Shown here: positions 11,901 through 24,965 of the stretch, piece after piece
Numbering within the stretch: the first letter of the stretch is position 1
How the letters are laid out: every line of letters begins with the position of its first letter
Source: Cordia subcordata
Taxonomy: Eukaryota; Streptophyta; Magnoliopsida; Boraginales; Cordiaceae
Direction of reading: 5' to 3'
Assembly (NCBI GenBank): GCA_028554755.1
Contig: JAPTOF010000005.1
Span: 2,256,501 to 2,320,500, forward strand
Length of the DNA stretch: 64,000 nt
The notes under the pieces: model-generated
Told to the model about the DNA's origin: nothing
Databases searched by the model: none
The model's input: the letters and a program-made list of their open reading frames with translations, nothing else
Position numbers and translations under genes: made by a program

Positions 11901-14631
11901 AATTGATGATTTGAGAGGTATAGACCCTTCGGTTTGTATGCATCGTATTCACCTTGAGGATGGAGCCATTCCTTCTAGGGAAATGCAAAGGAGGCTAAAC
12001 CCACACATGAGCGAAGTAGTTAAGAAAGAGATCATTAAGCTTTTAGATGCAGGCATTATTTATCCGATCTCCGATAGTGAGTGGGTTAGCCTGGTCCAAG
12101 TTGTGCCTAAGAAGTCCGGGATCACAGTTGTTGAGAATGAGAGAGGAGAGCTTATCCCTACACGTACTCCCACGGGATGGAGAGTTTGTATTGACTATAG
12201 GAAGCTCAACTTCAAAACTAGGAAGGATCATTTCCCATTGCCTTTTCTAGACCAGATCTTAGTTAAAGTAGCTAGGCATAGCTACTATTGTTTTCTAGAT
12301 GGCTATTCGGGTTATAACCAGATCCCTGTGTTTCTTGAGGACCAGGAGAAGACCACCTTTACTTGTCCCTATGGCACTTTTGCTTACAGGAGAATGCCCT
12401 TCGGTCTTTGTAATGCCCCAGCGACTTTTCAGAGATGTATGGTGGCCATTTTTAGTGACATGATTGAGAGACATTTAGAGATTTTCATGGATGATTTCTC
12501 AGTCTTTGGAGATAGCTTTGATGAGTGCTTGAGTCATCTCTCTTCAGTCTTAGACTGATGTGTGGAGAAGAATCTAGTGTTAAGTTGGGTGAAATCCCAT
12601 TTCATGGTGCAACGAGGGATAGTGTTGGGTCATGTTGTATCATCTAGTGGAATTCAAGTTGACCCAGCTAAGGTAGAATTAATTGAAAAGTTACCTGTCC
12701 CTAAGTGTGTTAAGGTTGTTAGATCTTTTCTAGGGTATGCAGGATTTTACCGTAGATTCATTAAGGATTTTAGTCATATTGCACGCCCCTTGTCTAGGCT
12801 CCTACCACAAGATGTCCCTTTTGACTTTGATGATGAATGTGTTAGAGCTTTCAATAGGCTTAAATCCTTATTGTCTACATCCCCAATTATCTAGCCACTT
12901 GACTACAGTCTCCCATTTGAGGTTATGTGTGATACATCCGATTATGCAATAGGAGCTGTTTTAGGTCAAAGGAAGGATAAGTTGCCCCATGTTGTATACT
13001 ATGCTAGCAAGACTCTTGATGAAGCACAAAAGAATTATACCACTACAGAAAAAGAGCTTCTAGCAATAGTTTTCTCCCTTGACAAGTTTAAGTCATACAT
13101 CCTAGGGTCCAAAGTTATTGTCTATGCCGATCATGCGGCATTGAAGTATTTGTTGTCTAACAAAGAATCTAAGCCCCGCTTGATTAGGTGGTTGCTCCTC
13201 CTTCAAGAGTTTGACATAGAAATTCAGGATAAGAAGGGTAGAGAAAATTTAGTTGTGAATCATCTTTCCCGTCTTGTTAGCGAGTCTTCTAGTGATCCAT
13301 CTCCTTTTCATGATTCATTCCCCGATGAACAATTATTTGCCGTCTCTCATCACACGCCTTGGTTTGCTCATATTGTCAATTATCTTGCCACAGGGTGTTT
13401 TCCTTCCCATTGGGAGAAAAGAGAAAAAGATAGGTTCCTAGCACAAGATAGGCATTTCTTTTGGGAGGATCCCTATCTTTTCAAAGTGTGTGCGAATCAA
13501 ATGATTCGCCGGTGTGTGCCTGAGGATGAGTCTGAGAGCGTTTTGAGCATGTGTCATGATAAGGGGTGTGGGGGTCATTTTAGTGAGAAGAAGACCGCTA
13601 CGAAGGTCTTGAAAAGTGGACTATTTTGGCCTTCTCTCTTTAAGGATGCCCAAGAATATTGCAAGAAGTGTTTTAGATGTCAACAATATGGGTCCATCTC
13701 TAGGAGAAACATGATGCCTTTATTCTCTATTCTTCCTTGTGAGTTGTTTGATGTTTGGGGTATAGACTTCATGGGTCCATTTCCACCTTCCTTTGGGTAC
13801 CAATACATTTTAGTGGCCGTTGATTATGTGTCCAAATGGGTTGAGGCTATTCCTACACGCACTAATGACCATAGGGTAGTGGTTAAGTTTATTAAAGAAA
13901 ACATTTTCTCTAGATTTGGAGTCCCTAGGGTCTTAATTTGTGATGGGGGTTTGCATTTTCGCCATAGGACTTTAGAGGCCTTGTTGAGAAGATATTCGGT
14001 CACCCATAAAGTAGCCACTCCTTATCACCCGCAAACTAGTGGACAAGTAGAGGTGTCCAATAGAGAGATCAAGCATATTTTAGAGAAAACGGTTAGGCTT
14101 GATAGAAGAGATTGGTCTATTAGGCTAAATGATGCTTTGTGGGCCTACCGTACCGCCTTTAAGACTCCCATTGGTATGTCTCCATATAGATTGGTTTTTG
14201 GTAAATCTTGTCACTTGCTGGTAAAACTAGAGCATAAAGCTTATTGGGCAATCAAAGCCCTAAATTTTGACTTGGCAAGAGCGGGTGAGAAAAGGAAGCT
14301 AGACCTAGCGGAATTGGAAGAGCTTAGATTCGAGGCGTATGAGAACGCTAAACTTTATAAGGATAGGATGAAGAGAATTCATGATAAACACATTATTAAG
14401 AAATCATTCTCTCCTTTTGATAAAGTTTGGTTGTTTAACTCACGATTGAAACTCTTTCCAGGTAAGCTTAAGACAAGATGGGATGATCCATATAAGGTGA
14501 TGGTTGCCTATCCTTCCGGAGCAGTTAAGATTAAAGACTTGAAGGATGGCCGAGAGTTGACGGTGAATGGGCAATGCCTGAAGCACGCATATGATCCGAG
14601 CATGGCTCGTGTGGAGGTTTTAATGCTTTAG
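8918..14631 (+). pseudogene. Element B gag-pol polyprotein, broken
   Basis: The ATG at 8918 begins MLGRRS. In order: gag domain (about 9220-9640), zinc knuckle (about 9955-10000), linker, protease with LLDLGSSVNLIP (about 11096), reverse transcriptase with the active-site FMDD at 12484-12495, RNase H (about 12925-13290), then integrase with its HHCC zinc region, catalytic core (GIDFMG, CDGGLHF, VSNREIK) and C-terminal part. The product would copy and integrate the element. Stops lie at 9641, 10100, 11147, 12556 and 12892, each explained by a C-to-T change on one strand. A one-base deletion near 11230 shifts the frame, and the last zinc-knuckle cysteine is tryptophan. From about 11263 to the end pol stays in one frame. 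Confidence 0.93.
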
Positions 14632-15087
14632 GATCCCATCTATGGAAGTTGAAGATGAGTTGGTGTTTGCTTGGCTGACGGCTTGGTGGTTAGCGCTACA
14701 AGGAGGCAACCTAGGTTCAATTTTGTAGTTTTGCATTTGTTTCACTTTCTTCTCTTTTTATTTTCTTTCTTTTATCTTTCTTGCACCCAAACCAAAGTGT
14801 TGAATCCTAATCCTTTGTCCCATAAGATACACCACTGCTCATTATTGCACATGCCAATGCAAGTATGCATAGGCAATGCTACTAATCTTGTTTTCTTTGT
14901 GAGTGTTTATGAATTGTGAGTCACAGGATTAGTAGTATGGTGATTTATCATTGGCATGGAAAGCTTTGAAGAAAATGCAAGGTTGTATCTATCCTTTCTC
15001 CACTTGTTCCCCATGTTTGCACCCTATCCCCACCACCCTTACTTGTTTTGTAATGACGATTTGCTTGTTTTTGTGTTTTGATCTTTC

Positions 15088-15122
15088 TGCTTGAGGACAA
15101 GCAAAGTTTAGGTTTAGGGGTG
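15088..15122 (+). other. Internal polypurine-tract-like site, B
   Basis: A GCTTG-AGGA-CAAGC hairpin followed by a purine-rich AGGTTTAGGGGTGT. It closely resembles the true tract next to the 3' LTR but lies about 960 bases upstream. The same internal copy is present in C (18530-18562, minus), D (30908-30946) and F (58005-58043). Confidence 0.6.
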
Positions 15123-16043
15123 TGGGAGTTTGGTTTTCTTGTTATATATCTTGTTTAGGGTAGATTGCATTCTGCGTTTAAAAATGGTGAAAATTTTTCA
15201 ATTTTGATGCATATAGAGTCATTTATTTCTTTGTTGATCATTGTGTTGGCTTTTGTGATTGACTATATTGATTTATGAAGATAAGAGGCATTGTGGGAAA
15301 TGAATAGAGTGGTTTGAAAACTAAGTCTTGGAGGGGATGCCCTTCAAAGTTGTGGGGAGTGAGAACCTTGAAAGAATAACCCTTGTAGCCACCCCACAGC
15401 TTGGTAGGAAAGAGTGTTGAAAAAGGGTTGTTGATATAAGTGCCTTTCCTTGATTGGTTCTTTTTGACATGCTAAAGCCTTTCTTTTTCTTTTCTTTTTG
15501 TGTGAATACAATACAAAGCATTAAAAGTTCAAAAAAAAAATGATGAAAAAGGCAAAAAGGTGCAAATATATATATAGATATATATATATATATATATAAA
15601 ATGAAATGAAGTGAAAAAGAGGAAAAGCTAAAGGCACCAAAAAGTTAGTGAATAAGTGCATAAGTGGCACAATGTCAACTTAGCACAAGTTATCATCGTT
15701 GTAAATACGTGAATAAGGCTTTTTATAAGCCATTGTGTTTGTATACTCTCTTTTCTTGCCTTTGAGGCTTGGTGCATGTTGGGGAGGCCATGTTAGTTGA
15801 GGGAGCACAAAATATCAACATTCTGAGTGCATGAGTTAGAATCCTAGGCTTGTGGTGGATTGGCTACTCGGGAAATTCCTACGAGGAACGAGACCCCTTA
15901 TGAGTAGAGGAAGGATCCAAAGAGATTTGGGGATCTCTCCACAATAGAAATTCCCCCTTTATGCTTCTTAGACTAACTTTGATAGAGAGTCAATCCTTTA
16001 AGCAATCCATTGTGTCGACTTTAGAGATAAAATTTAAGATTGG

Positions 16044-16082
16044 GCTTGCTTGAGGACAAGCAAGGAGAAGGTTTGGGGGTGT
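16044..16082 (+). other. Polypurine tract of B with adjoining hairpin
   Basis: CTTGCTTG-AGGA-CAAGCAAG can form an eight-base stem. It is followed by GGAGAAGGTTTGGGGGTGT, directly next to the 3' LTR. This is the expected primer for plus-strand DNA synthesis. Confidence 0.8.
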
Positions 16083-17975
16083 TCATGTGTTGTGTTTTTG
16101 TGTGTGTTTGCATTGTCATTTACCTATATTTTAGAGGTGTTGAGTGCTCATAATGATGCATTAGTGTAGTGCTTTTGATAAGAATAGGCTTAAGCGTAAA
16201 CAAATGTGCATATTGAGTTTAAGAGACAAATTGCTACACTAATTGCTTGTTTTCAATGATTTAGGAGAACTTTGGACTAAGATCAAGATTGGACGACGAA
16301 AGCTGATGAAGATGGGAAATGCACAGGTCTAAGAGAGAAGACCAGAGGCCAAAAAGACAAAGAATAGAGGAAGAAAGTCAGTCGGACGACCAAGGAAAAA
16401 GAGCCGGTCGACCAGCTAGCTCGACCGGCCACTCTAGAGAGGTGCCAAAAATAGCCGGACGACCACCCCTCCAGAGCCGGTCGACCGGCTAGGTCGACCG
16501 GCCACTCCAGAGAGCATCATTAAAAGGCCGGTCAAGCTAGGTCCAGAGGCCGGTCGACCGTATGCTGAGAACATATAAATAGGGCCCGATTCTGCAAAAA
16601 AGGAGAGAGGACTTTTTGAAAGATTAACACACACTTCACACCTAAAATTCTCACACACTTAACCCTAGATCCCACCCACTTCACACACACTTTTCACACA
16701 TTCCTCACAAAGAACCAAGCTTGATTTGGAGGGTTCAAACATTTTGGAATCAAGTTTGCTCAAAAGCTTTGTACAAGATTAGCTAGGATGAAAGAGAAGC
16801 TTTATTATCTCTCTTTCATTCTATTTCCTATTATGATTGAGTAGACTTGTGTAGGGTGATTTAACTTATGTAATAGGTTAACTATATACTCTTATGATAT
16901 GGGATATGATGGCTGTATATATATACATGTTTCGAATTGTCTTGTTCAAATGGGTATTTTCTCATTCATGTCTAAGTGTTTGATAAAATGCCTAGATGAG
17001 TAACATGTGTATAAATTGAACTTTGTTTGTTACTAAACACATCTAATCCATGTTATAATCATGTCTATGTGTTTATATGTGGATGCTATGAAGTGGGTAA
17101 TGCTTTTATTCATGTCTATATGTATATTTGCATGCCTAGTGACAAGCATAACTTCAATAACGCATACGTGTTGGTTGTAATTATTTCTAATGGTGTGAAC
17201 TGAACATGACGATGTTTGGTAGTTGAATAGGTTCCATTATTCACGCACACCTTGGCCTTGAACATGTATGAACGCACTAGCAAGTCAAATCCTGCTGTAG
17301 TGACCTTAGAATGACGAAGTATAACTCAGGGCTAGTCTAGGCCGAGTCTCCTTTGGCTTTAAATCCAGCCAATAGGTTTCCGGATAGGTTTAGTCAACCT
17401 TAGCAACACTAGGTCTTGGCTTTAAATCCAGCCAAAGGTTTAGGTACTAAGGTAGGTTCATTCTAAGCCACCTAGGAAGTTAGTTAGTCACTCTTGAGGC
17501 CCTAGGTCATAAGGACCACGCCGTAGCTCTAGGAGGCGCCGCCTAGGGACGGACCCACACCGAGTCCTAGGGGGAAATTAGGACACTAACTAGCAACCTA
17601 GTTAAGAGCACTCATGATAGGTAGCCATCATCCCTTAATCCCATAGCATTTGAGTATAGAATTACCCATTCATAAGTCAAAGTCACCCTAACCCCTTCTC
17701 AAGTGTTAGTTCCCTCTTGACCAACTTGTGCTCCCATTTTTCATATTCATAGTTTAGTTTTATTTCTTTTACCTATAGCTCCCGATAATCCAAAAGCCCA
17801 AAAAAATATATCTAGTTTAGATCTTTCTTTTTGGCACTTTCTAGAACATCAAGCATAGAATTCACCCACATTATTCACGCCTCCCTGTGGTTCGACACCC
17901 GCACTTGTTTACACTATATTTCACGATCCGTACGCTTGCGGGTCTTTTAGAGCTTGCACTCGAAAGACGACACCA
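16083..17975 (+). repeat. Element B 3' LTR
   Basis: 1,893 bases, starting TCATGTG (first dinucleotide mutated from TG) and ending GACGACACCA. Compared with the 5' LTR it has a different number of CTAGGTCGACCGG units in the palindrome cluster (16378-16560). TATAAATA lies at 16574-16581. Confidence 0.94.
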
Positions 17976-17980
17976 CATGT
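17976..17980. other. Target site duplication of B, right copy
   Basis: CATGT directly after the 3' LTR, identical to 6742-6746. The interior of element C resumes here. Confidence 0.92.
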
Positions 17981-19012
17981 GCTAAGTTGACATTGTGTCA
18001 CTTATGCACTTATTCACAAAACTTTTTAATGCCATTGGCTTTTTCTCTTTTTCAATTTTTTTCATCTTTTTGATATCTTTTTGCACCTTTTTAACTTTTT
18101 CAATTTTTTTGGATTTTTCATGCTTTGCATTGTATTCACACAAAAAAACAGAAAAAGAAAGGCATAGGCACAAAAAAAGGACCAATTAAGAGAGAGGCAC
18201 TCATATCAACAACCCTTTTTCAACACTCTTTCCTACCAAGCCATGGGTGGCTACAAGGGTCATTCTTAAAAGTCCTCACTCCCCACAACTTTCAAGGGCA
18301 TCTCCTCTAAGTCTTGGTTCTCTCTCCATTCTATTCACTTCCCCACAATGCAACTCATATTCACCAATCAATAAAGGCAATCACAATAGCCAACACAATG
18401 ATCAACCAAGAGATAAACAACCCTACATGCATTAAAATTTGAAAAATTTTCACCATTTTTAACCAAATAATGCAATCTACCTTTAGAAAACATGGAAACA
18501 ATAAGACCAAACTCCCAAACCCCAAACCCCAAACCTAAACTTTGCTTGTCCTCAAGCAGATAGAGCAAAGCATATAAACAAGCAAATTGGTATTACAAAG
18601 CAAGTAAGGGTGGTGGGGATGGGGTAAAAACATGAGGAACAAGTAGAGAAAGGATAGATACAAACTTGCATTTTCTTCAACGCTCTTCATGCCAATGATA
18701 AATCACCATACTACTAACTCTGTGACTTAAAATTCATAAATACTCAAAGAAAACAAGATTAGTAGCATTGCCTATGCATGCTTGCATTGGCATTTGCAAT
18801 AAATAACAATAATATATCTTAATGGACAAAGGATTAGGATTCAACACTTTTGGTGTAGGTGAAATAAAAAGAAAGAAAAACAAAAAGAAAGGAAAATGAA
18901 ACAAGTGTAAAATTGCAAAATTAAACCTAGGTCGCTTCCTAGTAGCTCTAATCACCATGCCGTCATCCAGGCAAACACAAACTCTTCTTCAACCTCCATA
19001 TATGGGATCCTG
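17981..19012 (-). other. Element C 3' untranslated region
   Basis: Non-coding. On the minus strand it includes the internal CTTGAGGACAAG hairpin with a G-rich tract (about 18560-18500). It matches the B 3' region up to the B insertion point. Confidence 0.7.
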
Positions 19013-22000
19013 AAGCATTAAAACTTCCACACAAGCATGCTCGGATCATATGCATGCTTCAGGCGTTGCCTATTCACAGTTAACTCTCAGCCGTCCTTCA
19101 AGTCCTTGATCTTGACCGCTCTGAAAGGGTAGGCAACCAACACCTCATATGGACTATCCCATCTTGACTTGAGCTTGCCTGGAAAGAGCTTCAAACGTAA
19201 GTTAAACAACCAAACTTTATTGGAGGGAGAGAATGATTTCTTAATAATGTGTTTATCATGAATTCTCTTCATCCTATTCTTATAAAGCTTGGCATTTTCA
19301 TACACTGCAAATAAGCTCCTCCAATTCCACTAAGTCAAGTTTCCTTTTCTCACCCGCTTTTGCCAAATCAAAATTTAAGGCCTTAATGGCCCAATTATCC
19401 CTATGTTCTAGTTCTACCGGTAAGTGACAAGCTTTCCTATAAACTAATCGATACAGATACATACCAATAGGAGTTTTAAAAGCAATACAGTAGGCCCATA
19501 AAGGATCATTCAATCTAATAGACCAATCCCTCCTATTGGGCCTAACTGTTTTCTCTAAAATGTGCTTGATCTCCCTATTGAACACCTCTATTTGTCCAGT
19601 AGTTTGCAAGTGATAAGGAGTAGCAACCTTGTGGGTGACCGAATATCTTTTCAATAAGGCCTCTAAAGTCCTAAGGCGAAAATGCAAACCCCCATCACTA
19701 ATCAAGACCCTAGAGACTCCAGATTTAGAGAAAATGTTCTCCTTAATGAACTTCACCACTACCCTATGGTCATTAGTGCGTGTGGGAATAGCCTCAACCC
19801 ATTTAGACACATAATCAACGGCCACTAAAATGTATTGGTACCCAAAGGAAGGTGGAAATGGACCTATGAAATTTACACCCCAAACATAAACAATTCACAA
19901 GGAAGAATAGGGGATAAAGGCATCATGTTTCTCCTCGAGATAGACCCAGATTGTTGACATTTAACACACTTTTTGCAATATTCTTAGGCATCCCTAAAAA
20001 GAGTGGGCCAAAATAATCCACATGGCAAGACCTTCGTGGCGGTTTTCTTCCTACTAAAATGACCTCCACACCCCTCATCATGACACATACTCAACACGCT
20101 CTCAATCTCGTCCTCAGGCACACACCGGTGAATCATTTGATCCACGCACACTTTAAAAAGATAGGGATCCTCCCAAAAGAAATGCCTAACTTGTGCTAGG
20201 AACCTTTCTCTTTCTTTCTTCTCCCAATAGGAGGGAAAACGCCTTGTGGCAAGATAATTGACAAAATGAGCAAACCAAGGTGTGTGATGAGAGACGGCAA
20301 ACAATTGCTCATTAGGAAATAAATCATGAAAAAGAGATGGATCACTAGAAGATTCACTAACAAGACGGGAAAGATGATCCACAACTAAATTTTCTCTACC
20401 CTTTTTATCTCGAATCTCAATATCGAATTCTTGAAGAAGGAGCAACCACCAATTCAAACAGGGCTTAGATTCTTTTTTAGCTAACAAATACCGCAATGCT
20501 GTATGATCGGCGTAGACAATCACTTTAGACCCTAGGATGTAAGACCTAAACTTGTCAAAGGAGAAAACTACTGCTAAAAGCTCTTTTTATGTGGTTGTAT
20601 AGTTCATTTGAGTTTCATTAAGAGTCTTGCTAGCATAGTACACTATATTTGGCAACTTATCTCGCCGTTGACCTAAAACTGGTAGTATTGCATAATCGAA
20701 TACGTCACACATAACCTTAAATGAAAGACAGTAGTCAGGCGGTTGAATGATCGGGGACGTAGACAATAAGGATTTGAGCCTATTAAAAGCTCTAACGCAC
20801 TCATCATTAAACTCAAAGGGGACATCTGCTAAGAGCCTAGACAAGAGGTGTGCTATATGGCTAAAATCCTTAATGAACCTATGGTAAAATCCTGCATGCC
20901 CTATAAAAGATCTAACATCCTTAACACACTTAGGGACAAGCAACTTTTCTATTAATTCTACCTTAGCTGGGTCAACTAGAATTCCACTAGATGAGACAAC
21001 ATGACCCAAAACTATCCCCTGTTGCACCATCAAGTGGGATTTCTCCCAACTCAACACTAGATTCTTCTCCATACATCGGTCTAAGACTAAAGAAAGATGA
21101 CTCAAGCACTCATCAAAACTATCGCTAAAGACTAAGAAGTCATCCATGAAAATCTGTAAATGCCCCTTAATCATATTGCAAAAAGTGGCCATCATACATC
21201 TCTGAAATCTTGCTAGGGCATTACAAAAACTGAAGGGCATTCTTCTATAGGCTAAAGTGCTACAGGGACAAGTAAAGGTGGTCTTCTCCTAGTCCTCGAG
21301 AAACACAAGGATCTGATTATAACCCAAATAGCCATCTAGAAAGCAATAGTAGCTATGCCCAACTACTCTATCTAAAATATGATCTAGAAAAGTCAATGGG
21401 AAATGATCCGTCCTAGTTTTGGAGTTGAGCTTCCTAAAATCAATGCAGACTCACCATCCCGTGGGAGTACATGTAGGGATAAGCTCTCCTCTCTCATTCT
21501 CCACAATTGTGATCCCGGACTTCTTGGGGACAACTTGAACCGAGCTAACCTACTCACCATCTGAGATCAGAAAAATAATGCCTGTATCTAAAAGCTTAGT
21601 GATCTCTTTTTTAACTACTTTGCTCATGTGTGGGTTTAGCCTCCTTTGCATCTCCCTAGAAATAATGGCTCCATCCTTAAGGTGAACATGATGCATGCAA
21701 ACCGAAGGGTTGATATCTCTCAAATCATCAATTTTCCACCCTATAGCCTTCCAATGTTTCCTATGAACCTCCAAGAGATGCTTCTCATGCTCACTAGAAA
21801 GATCGAAAGCTATGATAACCAGAAAGGTCTCACTAGGGCCTAGGAATACATACATCAAATGGTCGAGAAGGGGTTTGAGCTTTAAAGAATGACTGGCCTC
21901 AACCAAGGGGGTCTCAACTTCAACATCATCAATGGGAACATCACTAGAATCAAGACTAGAAGGATTAACCTCAGGTGACTTATCAATCAAGGAAGTAGAA

Positions 22001-24683
22001 GCTACACACTTCCGCTCTAAGGTGTCTAAATCAAAGCTAGACAATAATTCCTCAAATTTCCTCAATTCTTCTTCATCGGTCATAGCTCTCTCTATAAAGT
22101 CCTTGACGCAAGAATTAGTCACATCAATCCTAAAGCACTTTTCTCCATCCTCTCCTCCTATATTAGCCCTATTCACTGCATCGGCAACCTTCATAGTGAA
22201 CCTCAAATTCCTAAATATCATCTCTAATAACCCCAACCTATAATGAATAATGGCATCTAAGGTGGCAAGAAAGGGGAGACCTAGAAGAACGGGTGTAGAA
22301 TGCCTAGAGTTATGTCCCAAATCCATATCTAACACTATGAAGTCAATAGGATACACAAACTCATCTACCTAGACTATAACGTCCTCTATCACACCCCTAG
22401 GTCTATGCTCGGACCTATCAGCTAGCTGAAGGGTAACATGTGTAGGGGACAACTCATCTAGACCTAGCTGTTGATAGATGGAGTAAGGAATGAGATTTAC
22501 ACTAGACCTTAAATCTAACAAGGCGTAGTCAATCTAGGCCTCTCTATTTCTACAAGGAATGGTGAAAGCTTCGGGGTCACTCATTTTGGCCGGGAGGCCT
22601 GAAATACAAATGCTAATCATCTTCTCTGTAAGTCTCACCTTTTTAAGAATGTTCGATGACCTACGCTTACTTGTACAAAGATCCTTGAAGAACTTAGAAT
22701 AGAAGGGAATGGAAAGGATCGTATCTATCAAAGAAAGAGTAACCTCAAGGTCTTTAAGATGCTCTAAAATCTTGAAAAACCTAGAATCCTCACTAGGTGT
22801 TGGTCTCTCTAAGGCAGATGGGAAGGGAACTTTAGGTTTAACATCTCTCGACACATGGAAGTCATCAATACGTTCCTTTTTCTCCCGATGAGGGCGGGAA
22901 ATACTACTCTTTCCATGGTCTCTAGTACGTTCAACTCTCTCAACAGGACCCTCTCTAGAATCCCTCTCAACAGGGCTACTATGTGGCTCTCTAGACACGG
23001 AACAACCATGAGGTATAGGAACTACAAAGTCAACTCCTACCCTATTATCCACTACTGTACAACTCCTAAGAGTGAAGCTGGCCTTAGCCTGGGCCTGAGG
23101 AGGATAAGTGCTATCGATAGAGGAACAGGACTGGACTCTAGGGTTCACCTCTGGCTGAGAAGGCAATTTCCTAGGGTCTCTAATGCTCAACTGACTAACA
23201 ATCTGTCTTGATTGTGCCTAAAACCTTGCCATTTGCTGCCTATTTCCATCTAATTCCTGCTGCTAGTTCCGAATGAACTGCATTATCTTTATTATGTCAT
23301 TACTAGGAGGGTGGCTATTAGAAAGAGCAGGTAAAGCCTGAGGTTGAGGAGCACTAATGAGACGGGGCTGATTAAGATGATAGAAACCTGAGGGATATTA
23401 GGGACCGAGTTGCTGCTGGGGTAGAACTTGAGCATGTGAATTAGACTCGTGCTGACCTTGTCTCCAAGAAAATTTTGGGTTGTCCCGCCAACCTGGATTA
23501 TATGTGTTCAAGTACCGGTTATACTCACGAGAATAACCTTGAGTAGCACACACTTGCTCTTTCATGAAGTCAGGAAATTGGGATGCTAAAGGGCAAGCTA
23601 TGGCCTCATGAGAAACTCATAACACAATGCACAAACCTCAACAACCAAAAGGGTGGAGCAAAAACCTATGGAACTAGGCTTATGACCATGAGATCAAAGA
23701 GATAAGGAAATAAATTTATCTAACTTATTCGTCAAAACCTTTACCTTAGGAGGTAAATCTAAAGAAACTCCAACCTCATTAACACTGTTCCTATTACCTC
23801 CCCGACTAGACCTTTTCATAGCAAAATTTTGAAAAGAATTTTCAGCCATGAACTTCATTTTCTTCCCTGCCTCAGTAGGTCTCAAAAGACAAAAGCCACC
23901 ATCAGAGGCGTTATTGACCATCATCCTATTTTGTTCATTTAAGCCTCGAAAGAAATATTGCAATAGGTCATGATTACCATACCCATGGCGTGGACATTGT
24001 CTAAGAAGGTCCTTGAATCTCTCTTAAGCCTCATGAAAAGATTCTAGATCATGTTGGGAGAATGTCATAACAGCGGTCCTAAGGTCGGCCGTCTTGGCCA
24101 TGGGACAGAAATTTTTAGAGAACTTAGATTGAAGCTCAACCCATATAGTAATGCAACCATTAAGTAAGGAATGCAACTAAGCCTTAGCCTTGTCCTTAAG
24201 AGAGAAAGGAAACAATCTTAGATGTATGACCTCTTAGGAGACATTGGGGACATGGAGAGTGGAACTCATCTCAACAAAATCAGTAATATGCTCTAGAGGA
24301 CTCTCATTGCTTCTCCCATAGAAGGAAGAAAGTATGGCCAACATATTAGGCTTAATCTCAAAGTTCGTCTCCCCCAAACCCAAAATTTGAATAGCCAAAT
24401 TAGGCTCAAAGGCCTCGAGAAGAAAGAATTGCCTAAGAGTAGGTTTCTCATCTATAGATGGATCCAGTCTACGGGGCTCTTGTCTAAAATGATTTGGGGC
24501 TTGATGCCCATGGTGATCATGAGATGTAATGGGATTCATTAGGTGAATGGGAGGATTAGGATGATGATTTGGATCGGCCATCTCCTCAAAAAGATCTCCT
24601 AAATTCTTAAAATGTCTTGCAATTCTATCAGCTTCGAGATTAAGAGGAACTAGGGGATTTCTAAGGGATTTCTTACCGAGCAT
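19013..24683 (-). pseudogene. Element C gag-pol, heavily decayed
   Basis: The ATG at 24683 begins MLGKKSLRN. Gag (to about 23690), linker (about 23190-22534), protease (about 22600-22250), reverse transcriptase (about 21840-21050, with FMDDFLVFS), RNase H (about 20720-20380) and integrase (about 20100-19298) can all be recognised. They are spread over many short frames separated by stops. The usual stop codon at the pol end is changed to CAG. The order and spacing match B, so no domain appears to be missing. Confidence 0.88.
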
Positions 24684-24965
24684 GCACAAACTATCCTAAC
24701 TCCGACTACTTCAACCCTTGAAAACTTTAACAATCCTATGTCTATAGCAAATAAACCAAAATCCTAGAAAGTCTACTAAAAACAAAAACAAAAGCAAAAA
24801 TAGATAAGCAAGAACTAAAGCAAGATAATAAAAACAAGAAGCAAGGTAAACAAAAACTAAACAAACTACAAAGAAAAAGTGAGGAAAACAAATAAAGCAA
24901 CTACTAAAACACACAAATAAAGAACGCAAACCATCGTGCCTCACAGGTAACAGTGCTCAGAAATT

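Larger units (their letters stand above)
14632..16082 (+). other. Element B 3' untranslated region
   Basis: A non-coding region of about 1.45 kb. It has a first hairpin-plus-purine tract at 15088-15122, an AT microsatellite near 15568-15600, and a region similar to the 3' ends of C, D, E and F. I see no envelope-like or other gene in it. Confidence 0.75.
6747..17975 (+). mobile_element. Element B: complete Athila-type Ty3/gypsy retrotransposon (degenerate coding)
   Basis: B is structurally complete: two LTRs, primer site, gag-pol region, long 3' region, polypurine tract, and a 5-base target duplication CATGT. It is 11,229 bases long and inserted in opposite orientation into the 3' untranslated region of C. 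The gag and pol motifs and tRNA-Asp primer place it in the Athila group. No envelope-like frame is visible between pol and the 3' LTR, although many Athila elements have one. Five in-frame stops and one frameshift show that this copy cannot make the full polyprotein. Confidence 0.95.
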
